A DNA stretch of 64,000 nucleotides from Micromussa lordhowensis. Its lineage: Eukaryota; Cnidaria; Anthozoa; Scleractinia; Lobophylliidae. Of the stretch, positions 56,401 to 63,569 are shown one piece after another; the first letter of the stretch is position 1, and the number at the start of each line of letters is the position of its first letter. The stretch covers positions 18,130,843-18,194,842 of the forward strand of contig OZ026600.1 of NCBI GenBank assembly GCA_964020085.1, read 5' to 3'. The notes beneath the pieces were generated by a model. It saw only the letters and a list, made by a program, of their open reading frames with translations, was not told the origin of the DNA and searched no databases. The translations under genes and the position numbers were made by a program.

Positions 56401-59400
56401 TTCTGCCTCATAAAGAAATCTATAAAGTTGTTGTTTACGCTCTCTGGTTAAACAAAACAGACAACTACAGGAAAAAAATTTCAAAAGATATCAAGTGTTC
56501 ATGGCGTTAGTCTCCTCACTGCATGGGGGGGGGGGGGGGGATGGTTAATTGCTCATCAAAACTTTTGCCTCATAACGTTTGCAGCCAGAACGCCTACTGT
56601 ATTACTGACCAACTGTCGTAGTTTGCCCCTTTTATTCATTTTGTATGAATAGTATTACGCACAGCGACTTCACCGTAAAGAAATAACCAACTTACTCCAC
56701 ACTGGGGGAAGGTAGTTCTCGCATCCTTCCGATGGTCGCTTTCTATAAAACCGTTCGCACAGTTTGGACTGTACGCAGCAATATTTGAAGCCCAAGACGT
56801 CACTGAATTGATGTTTTAGTGCAAGTGATCTCGAAGCCAGCCTATGATACCGGTGAATAACTCCTCCATTCGGGTAGCCAACGATCAGAGCACCAAACCG
56901 GCCATCAAACCTGGTGTGGTAGCAGCACTGTCGACCTCTGTTGGCTGCAGAGGGAAACCTGGTATACACACAGAAGGTGAATCGTGCTTCTGGTAAGGTC
57001 CACTGAAAACGCTCGTCGAAGAAAGCTTGCCTCAGAGTGCAAGGACATGGCTCAACGGCATCCTTGTACGACGCAGGGTCTGGCTGATTTTCAAACCAAC
57101 GAAGGCATTTCTGAATGGCATGTTGTTCTCCTTGTGAATTCTCAAGTCTAAAGAACCACTTTCCAATGATACCTGTGTTTCCCGGAAGACTGTCAATGCT
57201 TTCCATCCCTACTGTTCCTGATCTGTAAGTGGAGCAATTAGAGGACCGTGAACATTATGAGAATGTTTCATAAACCCCCATCATTACAAACAAAGCCTAA
57301 TAATCGTAATAACCGATGAGGCTACAACCAGAGGGAAAAATATGTGTCAAAATGCAAAAAAGGTAGAAAAAGGCTTACAAACGAGAAAACAACTGGAACA
57401 TCAATATGAGAGTAAACGGACATTTGCCCCTCCTTAACTGGGTTTAACCCGGCTTTTAAAAATTATGAACATATGGAGATACCTTTTATAGTTAAACAGA
57501 TTCCTAGAGTCGTCTCCAGCATTCCAGCCCATAACAGGAAGACCTCTGTAGTTGGTGTAGTGCATGTGATTTGACCTGAGTTAAAACAAAGTTACCCAAG
57601 AATGAAGAAATGGAAACAATACGCGAAGGAGATATAAAAATGAGAATGCGGGTAAATCAAGGATAACACAAAGCGTGAAGAAATGGAAACAATACGCGAA
57701 GGAGATATAAAAATGAGAATGCGGGTAAATCAAGGATAACACAAAGCGTTTAACACCTCTAATGTTAATTAAAAGGTGCTACTTACACACTAGTTGGGGC
57801 GGACCACTGTATGCCATTTTCTGGGTAATTAAACATGACAAAGGAGTAAACTCCGTCGGTAATAATGACCGCCTGAAACGTGTTCAGCTGGAATGGAGAG
57901 ACAAACATCCATTGACAAAAAAAGTACACAAAAAAAGAAGCATGTCTCGTCTATTTGCTAAAACGTTTGAGAAATGAAAAACAAACTTTGGAACTCAACG
58001 AGATCATCAGTTAGAATCAGATCCGCCTTCATTTCGAGCGTTTAAGATATGTAGGATATTTGTGAAACAATCCAAGATGATACTTAACCTTGTTCGATGG
58101 GGTGATACAACTGACTCTTCATTCATTCATTCATTCATTCATTCATTCAGTCACTCGTTCAATCAATAATAGTTCCATCAATAATTCAGTCAGGCAGTCA
58201 GTCGATCAGTTAGTCCGTTTTTTCTGTTCATATGCCTATTTCCTTCCTTCTTTCTTTGTTTGTTGATTAACCCTCGGACGTACAAGCTCATACCCCACCG
58301 GGGTACTGCGAGGGGGGTAGAAGGACCCCCTCCTAATTGGTTTTCGTTCTGTTAAGGCAGAGCGAGATAAATTTACATTGATTAGATAGCCCTGAGCTTG
58401 TTCTAAAAGTAATTGGTAATGACGTCATATGACGTCATTCAATCCACCATCTTGGATCTCACTATTTGTTTTTAAAAAAATTCAAGAAAAAACGGAAATT
58501 AACACAAAATCAAGCCAGAATGCTTAGGAAATGTTAAAATTCATAAATTTCTGCAATTTGATAAAGAAAACTGGAAAAAAAACTACAGCATTAACTCAAA
58601 AAGGCCGATAAATGGAATTTGATAGTTATCATTATAACCTCAAAAATGATGGACACACAATTGACATGAAATTTCCACAGAGAATGAAAGAACAGCTACT
58701 GAAAGTTTCAGCCCCTTAGAGTAAATCTTTTCAAAACTTTAAAAAACCTTTTGGGAGGATTGTATCCACCCCCTCATCTCCCCCCCCCCCCCCCCGTCTT
58801 TCACGTCCAAGGGTTAATTGATTAATAACATTTTGCTAATGTGTGAGAACCATGTAAATGATCAATTCCATTAATTATTCGCTAGCGTCTTCTATATCTG
58901 TCATAAGTTGCATTATTCAAAAGAATATTCTGCATATCTCACCAAATTTTGTGAAGCTGGGGTATATTCCCGAGGACGGAGTTTTTCCCAAGTGACAACA
59001 AGAACCCAAGATGCGCTAAAATTCGTTGGAAGAGGTCTGGAAAGGAGCTTCATGACGTCCGCAGTTGCCATGCTTAACGTTGTGTTGGCGCCTGGGATGG
59101 AGTCGGAGTATATATGATAGAACACTTTCGAGGGCCCATTGACAAATGAAGTTACGGGATCTATATTGCCCCAATAGGGTGCCAGCGTTGAATCGTATCT
59201 CAGCCAGTATCTTTGACCGAATCTGTAAGGCCATCGGTTCAAACGTTCACTTGTAAACTGGAGTACTCCATTTTGACAAACCTGAAGAGTGAAATAAATG
59301 TGGTGAAATTATGTAAATTTATCCGATTTGATAGTCCGTACTTGTACTCTACACCATTTTTACATTTTTACACCGCAATTACGTAGCTGGACTAGTAGGC

Positions 59401-62400
59401 CGAGAAAAAAAGTAATTTGGTTTTTCAACTGAGTTGATAATGTGAATTGGCCACCGTAAAGAGAGTCCAAAGCTGACGTTTCGAGCGTTAGTCCTTCGAT
59501 AATACCCCCCACTGACACAGCACCACAGTTTCAGAAGCTTACCCCCCTTATTCATGAGAATTAATAGTTTGTGTATGTGGAGCCCTATATTTGGCACTTC
59601 TTGATATTCATTCTAGCTTGAAGGTGACATGTGATCATTTGTGCTTGTTCTCTGGGCCAATACCTAGCTAACTTTATTTACTAGCTACGTCCATCAGTCG
59701 CAGCTGATTTATTAATATCAAACAGCAAGAGGGTTTAGGAGCTATGTTGATTAGACTACATGTAGGTAGAAAAATGTACCCCTAAATATGTAGAAAATTC
59801 CCTGAAATTATAATAGTATTAATGAAAGTGAAGAATGATCCTCGCAGTGAATTTTCCAATTTAAGCAACTGGAAAGAGGAAGCCTGAAAAAAATCAGGGC
59901 TTCAACGGGACTCGAACCCGCGACCTCCGCGACCTCCGCGATACCGATATTAATGTTAAGATGTCGGATGTTTAAAGAGGTCATAGAGGTCGTTGGGCTT
60001 AGCTACAGCTAGTTGGTTCTCAGGCATGTCACTTCGATGAACTGAAAGAAAGAAATATTTCAAATAAACATAACTGGGTGAAAAATCCCATCTGATGGGA
60101 GGCAGACCAGTTGGCTACTTGCAGGCATGACTAGTTGAACTAGGGTCTACTGAGAAACAAGTTCAGCTTAGTGGTCAAAGCGGAACTTGAGCCCGTGACG
60201 TCCAGATTTCAAGTCAGGCACCCTAACCACTCTTCCACGTTGCCTCTCGGGCTTTGTTATTGTTTCAAACAAACACAACTTTCTAAACAAGTAACACAAG
60301 GGGAATTTAACATAGAGCGAAGCGCGCGAGTGACGTCACAAAAATCTAGACCCCCTCGCAAGACTCAGACAAACAAACCGGACTGTGGCGGAAGATTTGA
60401 AGCTTTCTTCTGTTTCTTCAAGCGCGAAAGCCACAATCCTCACACAAAACGACGGTGTTCCGGGTTGTAAGTTTGAGGGCGAACCTGCAAAGTAAACCGT
60501 AGAGCAATTAAAGCGTTGGTTAAAGTGTAGGGGCATTAATTAGTTTCGATCTTGCTCGACAGTTAGTGTTTGGTGAATCCAGTTTGCGTTGCCTTGTTGT
60601 TTTCGTCTTCACCCCAACCAGATAACTCATTATCGGTAAACACATCCTCGGTCTCCAAATTACTCCTTTCTGCTTCTGACAGATCCTCAGTAGAGGCGGA
60701 AGGAAGGCACGAGTCGGAATCGTCTTCTTTTGCCCATTTGTTTACTAAGCCTCTTGGCTGAGATGCTTTACGCTTCGGCCGAGATCACGCTTTCAACACT
60801 TCCTGAGCTGTAAAAATCGGGAAACTCGTCAGTTGGACCTCTCTGTCCTGGCCAGTGTAGTGCACAGATGTACGTATTTCTGGTAATCTTATTGATGGTA
60901 AAATCTTCTCAGGAACAAGAATTAACCCAGCGTTGACAGCGTTCGATTCCTTGCAATGGCTTCGGAAAGGGTATAAATATTTTCATACCTAATTCCAGCA
61001 TTTCTTTCAGAGGTTTATGGAGTTTATCCGGAAATCTGGAATCACTGTTACATGTTCCCCAGCAGTAGTGCTTGGTACTGACCATATTAAGAGAAATAAG
61101 GCGGCTAAAATACTTTTTTCTAAAACGAAGAATTCCCCACAACATGCTGATGTTTGTCTGAGTCTCGCGCGGGGTCCAAAAGTATGCAATCTATTTTTAG
61201 ACCTCGCGCGCTTCGCTATTGATGTCAGGTTTCCATGCATGTGTCCTGTTTTTGATCTTGAAATTTTTGTCATAAAATTGTCAAAGTAGCTGTGGATCCA
61301 CGAGGCGATAGCCGAGAGTATCCGTCAACTACTTTGACAGTGTTTTTGGCGAACTTCATTGTCAATAACAGGACAAAGCATAAAAAAAACTGACGTCAAT
61401 TTGTTGTTTTTTTTACGATAACAAATTGTCCGCTCTCGATCGTTCACGCATCACATAAATTATAAATCCATGCGTTTGTCCGCTTATTGACAATGAAAAT
61501 TAGCCAATGAGCGCGCGAGAATTTCAGCAGTTATCGTAAAAAATAAATAAAATCAGGAGATCAAGGGCGATGTGTGGTTGAACGAGCTAGAAGACTTACG
61601 TGGACCTTCCTGTGGCGTTTGCCAAAAAATGCCATTCCCCCGTCAGGGATATTTATCGTAAAACACCTCTTTCCGCTGATGTCGAATGTAATAACAGAAT
61701 CCCCAGCGGCATCTCCATACGGGTACATCAGCGTAACGGGTTCTAAGGAAACATCATTATCAATTAAATTCAATTCCTTCTAGCCTGCGAAAACAGCCGT
61801 CCTTCTTCGCTCCCGGCCCGAGCGAAACGCCACTCGGGCCGGGAGCGAAGAAGGACGGCTGTTTTCGCAGGCTAAATTCCTTCCCAATTAATACATTAAA
61901 CCCTTGCCAGTGCGACGGTGTGCTTGTCGGTAGTCGGCTTTTACGTATTTAGAATTTTCTTCAACTTTTAACTTGCGAGATGTATATCAAGTGAATTTAG
62001 TTTTGCCCTAAGTACTTCTGTTAATCAGTAATAACCCTCACTGAGCCACTGACAATCACTCAGCAGCGTCTGCTGAGGACATGACTGGTTTGAAACAGGA
62101 ATGGATATTCCTTTCCATATCCAGTATATTCTCCCTTACACACAGTACTTTGCAAAAAGAATGCAAACGAATTTCATCGAATTTTCCTGCGATTTTTCGC
62201 TATGATGCGAACTTTTTCTCGCGAAAAGTACCGAAATTCGCTTGCAGTGTTTTTGTACAGTACTGTACATACATGCTAACCTGGCGTGGGTGTAGTTATT
62301 GGCTGAGTAGTCGTTTCTGGCTCTGTTCCTAAAGGAAAGGTAAACGAATAAGTTATTACATCAAATCAAACGAAACTGTTCTTATTACATGTACACTTGT

Positions 62401-63382
62401 AATTTCTTTTTAGTTAGTTAGATTTTAAATTTAAAACTGGCGGCCTAACAAGTCGCAGTTCTGATCCAGTCATATAAAGTATCAGTAACAGTATCAAGCT
62501 ATGTGTAGTTCCTGGAAGAGTAACCTCTTTCCTTTCTCAGCGAAAACAGGGATATATTTTAGAGTAGCAACAAAACTGTATGAAAGTTTAAGTTTAACCG
62601 CTTATAAGCCCTTAAACTTTTTACCCCCGCCCACTGAATGTGGATCAGCTGTAAGTTTTTAAGGTAAAGCTGTAAAAACGTTTTACATACCATTTAAGGT
62701 TTCAAAGGTAATTTCTTGACTTCCATAAGTGTCTTTGTTTGATGTATATCCCACTGCCATTACTTTGTACTTTGTCAGTGCCTTGAGTGACCCTAGTGTG
62801 ACTGGTGTATTTTGACTCCTTTTGAATTTCCATTCCCGCTTTCCATTCAACGTCGGCTTGTAAAGCACAATGTAGTTCTCTATCTGATTGGCATCGGCAG
62901 CAGGGAGCAATGTTAAAGTGACCTCATGGCCAGTGATACTTCCATCGACAATACTGACAACTAGAATTAATTCTTCCTATTAGCCTAATATTCACATCAG
63001 TAACTTTAGTGGTTTTCAATTCATAATGCTACTTAGCCATGCGGCCTGCCAAGGGAGGCAAACGTTGAAAAGAAAACAGTTTTTGAAGACTCTGCTCCTC
63101 TGGGTAGTGAGTTAGGTTTGCTCTCCATTTGACAATTCTTTAGAGACATTTTTATTTAATCATTAAAGAAACTTACCAATTTTTGGAGTCTTGTTTACAG
63201 CATGAAAACTTGCGTTGAATCCTTGCTCTACCAGGTCGCCATTGGATCGAAATAGCACCCCTCCTGGGTTGGAAGAGTTGGCTTCCAAGATTAAAGCAAA
63301 CGGATTCCTGTTTCCGCAATATGGAATAGCATGCCCAATAGTATACAATGTAGCAGCTTGGATGTGGTCATTCTTGAAATCT
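44323..63382 (-). CDS. Gene A: NIDO-AMOP-VWD-EGF transmembrane mucin-like protein (5' partial)
   Basis: Twenty-two exons join in unbroken phase into about 1483 residues ending at a TGA. The domain order is half CUB, FN3, Thr/Pro linker, NIDO, AMOP, VWD, helical segment, beta sandwich, seven EGF domains, SEA-like region, one membrane span, short tail. NIDO-AMOP-VWD followed by EGF and a membrane span is the layout of MUC4-like and SUSD2-like cell-surface proteins. From memory, a coral skeletal-matrix mucin-like protein has this core too. A type I surface protein with a large adhesive ectodomain is inferred. The first exons lie beyond the right edge. Gene B, next downstream in the same orientation, shares CUB-FN3 modules. 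Confidence 0.88.
44444..45571 (-). other. Last intron of gene A
   Basis: Phase 2 intron of 1.13 kb, AT-rich, with an A/C-rich tract (AAAAACAAAAAC) near 44980-45002. Nothing else was recognised. Confidence 0.65.
45572..45985 (-). CDS. Gene A exon: SEA-like C-part, Ser/Thr stalk, membrane span
   Basis: The acceptor is ...atttatacag and the donor GTAGGA at 45571-45566. Phase 2 in and out. It opens [17 protein letters not shown], a basic RRKR motif followed by a beta strand. Then come [16 protein letters not shown], a helix, and a Thr/Ser-rich stalk ([17 protein letters not shown]). A hydrophobic segment of about 24 residues from LPYIIAG to IIIW is the membrane span, followed by RCSKPKN as a basic stop-transfer. 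Fold assignment to SEA is tentative. Confidence 0.88.
46543..46640 (-). CDS. Gene A exon: SEA-like middle part
   Basis: The acceptor is ...ccttttcag and the donor GTACAT at 46542-46537. Phase 0 in and phase 2 out. It encodes [20 protein letters not shown] and a short Cys pair (CSETEDC). The amphipathic helix after the preceding beta strand fits a SEA-like fold, but conservation is weak. Confidence 0.78.
47110..47228 (-). CDS. Gene A exon: Pro-rich linker and SEA-like first strand
   Basis: The acceptor is ...gatgacag and the donor GTTGGA at 47109-47104. Phase 1 in and phase 0 out. It encodes [17 protein letters not shown], a six-Pro linker, an acidic stretch, then [12 protein letters not shown], a strand like the start of a SEA domain. 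The donor is weak but phase and position support it. Confidence 0.78.
47629..47754 (-). CDS. Gene A exon: EGF 7 (calcium-binding type)
   Basis: Bounded by ...cctgacag and GTGAGT, 126 nt, phase 1 in and out. It starts [20 protein letters not shown] and ends [14 protein letters not shown]. The D-I-D-E-C start is the calcium-binding EGF signature and six Cys are present. Confidence 0.92.
48084..48209 (-). CDS. Gene A exon: EGF 6 (calcium-binding type)
   Basis: Bounded by ...ctttcag and GTAAAT, 126 nt, phase 1 in and out. It starts [17 protein letters not shown] and ends [16 protein letters not shown]. It has the calcium-binding start and six Cys. Confidence 0.92.
48210..49436 (-). other. Intron between EGF 5 and EGF 6
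   Basis: Phase 1 intron of 1.23 kb. It contains a composite inverted repeat (about 49062-49330) with a foldback core, and three diverged direct copies of a GAGAAAATC-TCTTGACAAAAT block near 48850, 48975 and 49336. Nothing was recognised in 48210-48830. Confidence 0.65.
49104..49280. mobile_element. Foldback MITE (TGTCACGGC ends)
   Basis: TGTCACGGCGTTTTCACAGA at the left end and its near inverse ending GCCGTGACA at the right form arms of about 33 bp including CTATTTTTAG/CTAAAAATAG. The flanks outside are themselves inverted (AGCCCATCACTAGGAGC versus GCTCCTAGTGATGGGCT), so the element sits in a larger palindrome. Confidence 0.75.
49437..49559 (-). CDS. Gene A exon: EGF 5
   Basis: Bounded by ...ttttttag and GTAGGT, 123 nt, phase 1 in and out. 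It reads [20 protein letters not shown] and then [16 protein letters not shown]. Six Cys are in EGF spacing, without the D-x-D-E-C calcium start. Confidence 0.88.
49560..50406 (-). other. Intron between EGF 4 and EGF 5, with a long foldback
   Basis: Phase 1 intron of 847 bp. It holds the foldback at 49775-49962 and an extra partial copy of its end near 49664-49690 (TTGTCGATAAGAGTCCAGAC). A-rich tracts lie near 50170-50200. Confidence 0.65.
49775..49962. mobile_element. Foldback MITE (AACAAATCGAA ends)
   Basis: AACAAATCGAAATGTGGTT at the left and its inverse ending CGATTTGTT at the right. The arms of about 75 bp include TCTTATCGACAACGA/TCGTTGTCGATAAGA and CAAAATGGTCAAA/TTTTGACCA. Confidence 0.78.
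50407..50532 (-). CDS. Gene A exon: EGF 4 (calcium-binding type)
   Basis: Bounded by ...ttattgtag and GTGAGT, 126 nt, phase 1 in and out. It starts [20 protein letters not shown] and continues [15 protein letters not shown]. It has the calcium-binding signature and the hydroxylation-type C-x-C context. Confidence 0.93.
50533..52216 (-). other. Intron between EGF 3 and EGF 4, mostly minisatellite
   Basis: Phase 1 intron of 1.68 kb. About 70 percent is the 90-bp-period minisatellite. Nothing was recognised in 50533-50955. Confidence 0.75.
50956..52163. repeat. GA-rich minisatellite, 90-bp period, about 13 copies
   Basis: Units recur every 90 bp, marked by AGAGTAGAGTAGAGCACAGG and GGAGTACAGAGAAGAGGAGG. 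The plus strand is nearly pure purine with sparse C and T, so the gene A transcript carries a pyrimidine-rich tract of about 1.2 kb. Because 90 is a multiple of three, long frames stay open on both strands. Those frames (up to 446 codons) are low-complexity and not called genes. Confidence 0.95.
52217..52342 (-). CDS. Gene A exon: EGF 3 (calcium-binding type)
   Basis: Bounded by ...acgtttcag and GTGAGT, 126 nt, phase 1 in and out. It starts [20 protein letters not shown] and ends [17 protein letters not shown]. Its frame stays open through the donor into the minisatellite. Confidence 0.94.
52343..53329 (-). other. Intron between the two-EGF exon and EGF 3
   Basis: Phase 1 intron of 987 bp with an ACAA repeat at 53036-53058. 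No other element was recognised. Confidence 0.65.
53330..53666 (-). CDS. Gene A exon: end of beta domain plus EGF 1 and EGF 2
   Basis: Bounded by ...tttcttacag and GTAATG. Phase 0 in and phase 1 out. It starts [19 protein letters not shown], the final strand of the preceding beta domain. EGF 1 follows from [12 protein letters not shown] to [13 protein letters not shown] 2 runs from [13 protein letters not shown] to [12 protein letters not shown]. Confidence 0.9.
53915..54114 (-). CDS. Gene A exon: Ig/cadherin-like beta domain
   Basis: Bounded by ...tactcttttag and GTAACT. Phase 1 in and phase 0 out. It reads [20 protein letters not shown], then [20 protein letters not shown] and [13 protein letters not shown]. 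The E-D-P-N-G-D-P motif is typical of putative-Ig or cadherin-like sandwiches found between VWD and EGF parts in such mucin-like proteins. Several N-glycosylation sites are visible. Confidence 0.85.
54115..54699 (-). other. Intron, no recognised feature
   Basis: Phase 1 intron of 585 bp. AT-rich, no repeat or exon recognised. Confidence 0.6.
54700..54957 (-). CDS. Gene A exon: helical post-VWD segment
   Basis: Bounded by ...cccttttcag and GTAAGT. Phase 1 in and out. It includes [16 protein letters not shown], then [32 protein letters not shown] and an acidic end. The C-x-G-D-x-x-C-x-F-D pattern follows VWD in NIDO-AMOP-VWD proteins. Confidence 0.88.
54958..55504 (-). other. Intron, no recognised feature
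   Basis: Phase 1 intron of 547 bp. AT-rich, no repeat or exon recognised. Confidence 0.6.
55505..55837 (-). CDS. Gene A exon: VWD domain C-part
   Basis: Bounded by ...tttttttag and GTAAGT. Phase 1 in and out. It has [31 protein letters not shown] and [20 protein letters not shown]. The G-L-L-G-x-x-N-x-x-x-x-D-D-F motif is the classical VWD calcium-binding loop region. Confidence 0.93.
55957..56175 (-). CDS. Gene A exon: VWD domain N-part
   Basis: Bounded by ...actttccctag and GTTAGT. Phase 1 in and out. It begins [20 protein letters not shown], the W-G-D-P-H-F VWD signature, then [20 protein letters not shown]. It joins 55505-55837 to complete VWD. Confidence 0.94.
56176..56695 (-). other. 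Intron with a G run
   Basis: Phase 1 intron of 520 bp, with a G homopolymer of about 16 at 56525-56540. Nothing else was recognised. Confidence 0.65.
56696..57222 (-). CDS. Gene A exon: AMOP domain
   Basis: Bounded by ...ccacttacag and GTAAGT, 527 nt, phase 2 in and phase 1 out. It contains [32 protein letters not shown], then [16 protein letters not shown], the C-x-W...P-C-P-C-T-L AMOP core. Downstream are [12 protein letters not shown] and [20 protein letters not shown], which supply the paired Cys. AMOP occurs in cell-adhesion proteins together with NIDO and VWD. Confidence 0.95.
57483..57575 (-). CDS. Gene A exon: NIDO domain end
   Basis: Bounded by ...gttttaactcag and GTATCT, 93 nt. 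Phase 2 in and out. It reads [20 protein letters not shown] followed by [11 protein letters not shown], the usual end of NIDO with P-x-x-G-W/F-x-x-G-D. Confidence 0.9.
57604..57749. repeat. Perfect tandem duplication of 73 bp
   Basis: A 73-bp block starting GAAGAAATGGAAACAATACG occurs twice in a row (57604-57676 and 57677-57749) with no difference seen. It lies in the short intron between NIDO exons, close to both splice sites. Confidence 0.93.
57787..57887 (-). CDS. Gene A exon: NIDO domain core
   Basis: Bounded by ...ctctccattccag and GTAAGT, 101 nt. Phase 0 in and phase 2 out. It reads [20 protein letters not shown], then [19 protein letters not shown]-x-x-T-D-G-x-x-S-F is the strongest NIDO motif. 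Confidence 0.95.
57888..58942 (-). other. NIDO intron with a TTAA-bounded MITE
   Basis: Phase 0 intron of 1.06 kb. It includes an ATTC microsatellite at about 58118-58148 and the MITE at 58271-58813. Confidence 0.7.
58271..58813. mobile_element. piggyBac-like MITE, TTAA target duplication
   Basis: TTAA at 58267-58270 and 58814-58817 flank ends CCCTCGGACGT and, inverted, CCCTTGGACGT. CCC-start termini with TTAA duplication are typical of piggyBac elements. It is 543 bp, noncoding, with a C run near 58780-58795. Confidence 0.82.
58943..59281 (-). CDS. Gene A exon: NIDO domain, second part
   Basis: Bounded by ...cactcttcag and GTGAGA, 339 nt. Phase 0 in and out. It starts [14 protein letters not shown] (NIDO V-x-x-N-G-x-L-x-F), then [15 protein letters not shown], the P-Y-W-x-D/N-x-D NIDO motif, and [13 protein letters not shown]. 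All three are NIDO hallmarks. Confidence 0.94.
59414..59500. mobile_element. Half copy of the 35808-35995 foldback family
   Basis: AATTTGGTTTTTCAACTGAG, GATAATGTGAATTGGCCACC and GACGTTTCGAGCGTTAG match one arm of the complete copy. The other arm is missing. Confidence 0.75.
59825..59945 (-). mobile_element. SINE family S1, truncated copy
   Basis: It shares AAGTGAAGAATGAT, TTTAAGCAACTGGAAAG and TCAGGGCTTCAACGGGA with the copy at 63463-63612. The tRNA-like head is cut after a short duplicated CGACCTCCG. Confidence 0.75.
59960..60256 (-). mobile_element. tRNA-derived SINE, third family (S3)
   Basis: On the minus strand the head is GAGGCAACGTGGAAGAGTGG, with TTAGGGTGCCTGACTTGAAA and a B-box-like GGGCTCAAGTTCC. 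The body extends left through CCCATCAGATGGGAT and CTTTCAGTTCATCG. The left limit is uncertain. Confidence 0.6.
61600..61742 (-). CDS. Gene A exon: NIDO domain start
   Basis: Bounded by ...atgtttccttag and GTAAGT, 143 nt. Phase 1 in and phase 0 out. It reads [20 protein letters not shown], the NIDO entry (Y-P-Y/F-G...G-D), then [16 protein letters not shown], the F-F-G-K motif. Confidence 0.93.
61743..62280 (-). other. Intron with a young foldback element
   Basis: Phase 1 intron of 538 bp. It holds the perfect foldback at 61781-61874. Otherwise nothing was recognised. Confidence 0.7.
61781..61874. mobile_element. Perfect-arm foldback with 9-bp target duplication
   Basis: The arms are 42 bp with no mismatch seen. 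The left starts TAGCCTGCGAAAACAGCCGT and the right ends with its inverse. The loop is ten bases (CGAAACGCCA). Flanking AATTCCTTC is perfect at 61772-61780 and 61875-61883. This fits a very recent Mutator-like nonautonomous insertion. Similar ends occur at 11554-11701. Confidence 0.9.
62281..62328 (-). CDS. Gene A exon: 48-nt Thr/Pro linker
   Basis: Bounded by ...cctttag and GTTAGC. Phase 1 in and out. It encodes [16 protein letters not shown], an O-glycosylation-type linker between FN3 and NIDO. The exon is short and the donor weak, but frame and composition support it. Confidence 0.75.
62329..62690 (-). other. Intron, no recognised feature
   Basis: Phase 1 intron of 362 bp. No element recognised. 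Confidence 0.6.
62691..62960 (-). CDS. Gene A exon: FN3 domain
   Basis: Bounded by ...attaattctag and GTATGT, 270 nt. Phase 1 in and out. It reads [20 protein letters not shown], then [18 protein letters not shown] and [20 protein letters not shown], a clear FN3 C and F strand pattern. The conserved early Trp is missing. Confidence 0.88.
63177..63382 (-). CDS. Gene A first visible exon: CUB C-terminal half
   Basis: Bounded by ...attgttttttcag and GTAAGT. Phase 2 in and phase 1 out, the same as every CUB second exon of gene B. It reads [28 protein letters not shown] (CUB Cys), and [20 protein letters not shown], the closing CUB pattern. The first CUB half must lie right of 64000 or in unrecognised sequence at 63613-64000. 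Confidence 0.85.
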
Positions 63383-63535
63383 CTGAAAAAACAATACAAT
63401 GCTCCCATGTATAAATGTAATGTATATACGAAATAATTCATACATGAACTGCGGTTGCAGATGAAAGTGAAGAATGATAATCGCAGTATATTTTCTAATT
63501 TAAGCAATTGGAAAGAAGAAGCCTGAAAAAAATCA

Positions 63536-63569
<34 letters not shown>

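Larger units (their letters stand above)
59282..61599 (-). other. Largest visible gene A intron, repeat-bearing
   Basis: Phase 0 intron of 2.3 kb. It has a half copy of the foldback MITE (59414-59500), a truncated S1 SINE (59825-59945), another tRNA-derived SINE (about 59960-60256) and a palindromic stretch near 61278-61340. No exon was recognised in 60260-61270. Confidence 0.65.

Noticed and set aside
37104..58795. G and C homopolymer runs (37104, 47930, 56525, 58780) as G-quadruplex regulators
   Set aside because: They are single homopolymers prone to sequencing and assembly error, without conserved context.
1047..63382. Genes A and B as one giant gene
   Set aside because: Gene A has a membrane span, a tail and an in-frame TGA at 44323-44325, and gene B appears to begin with its own signal-peptide-like exon.
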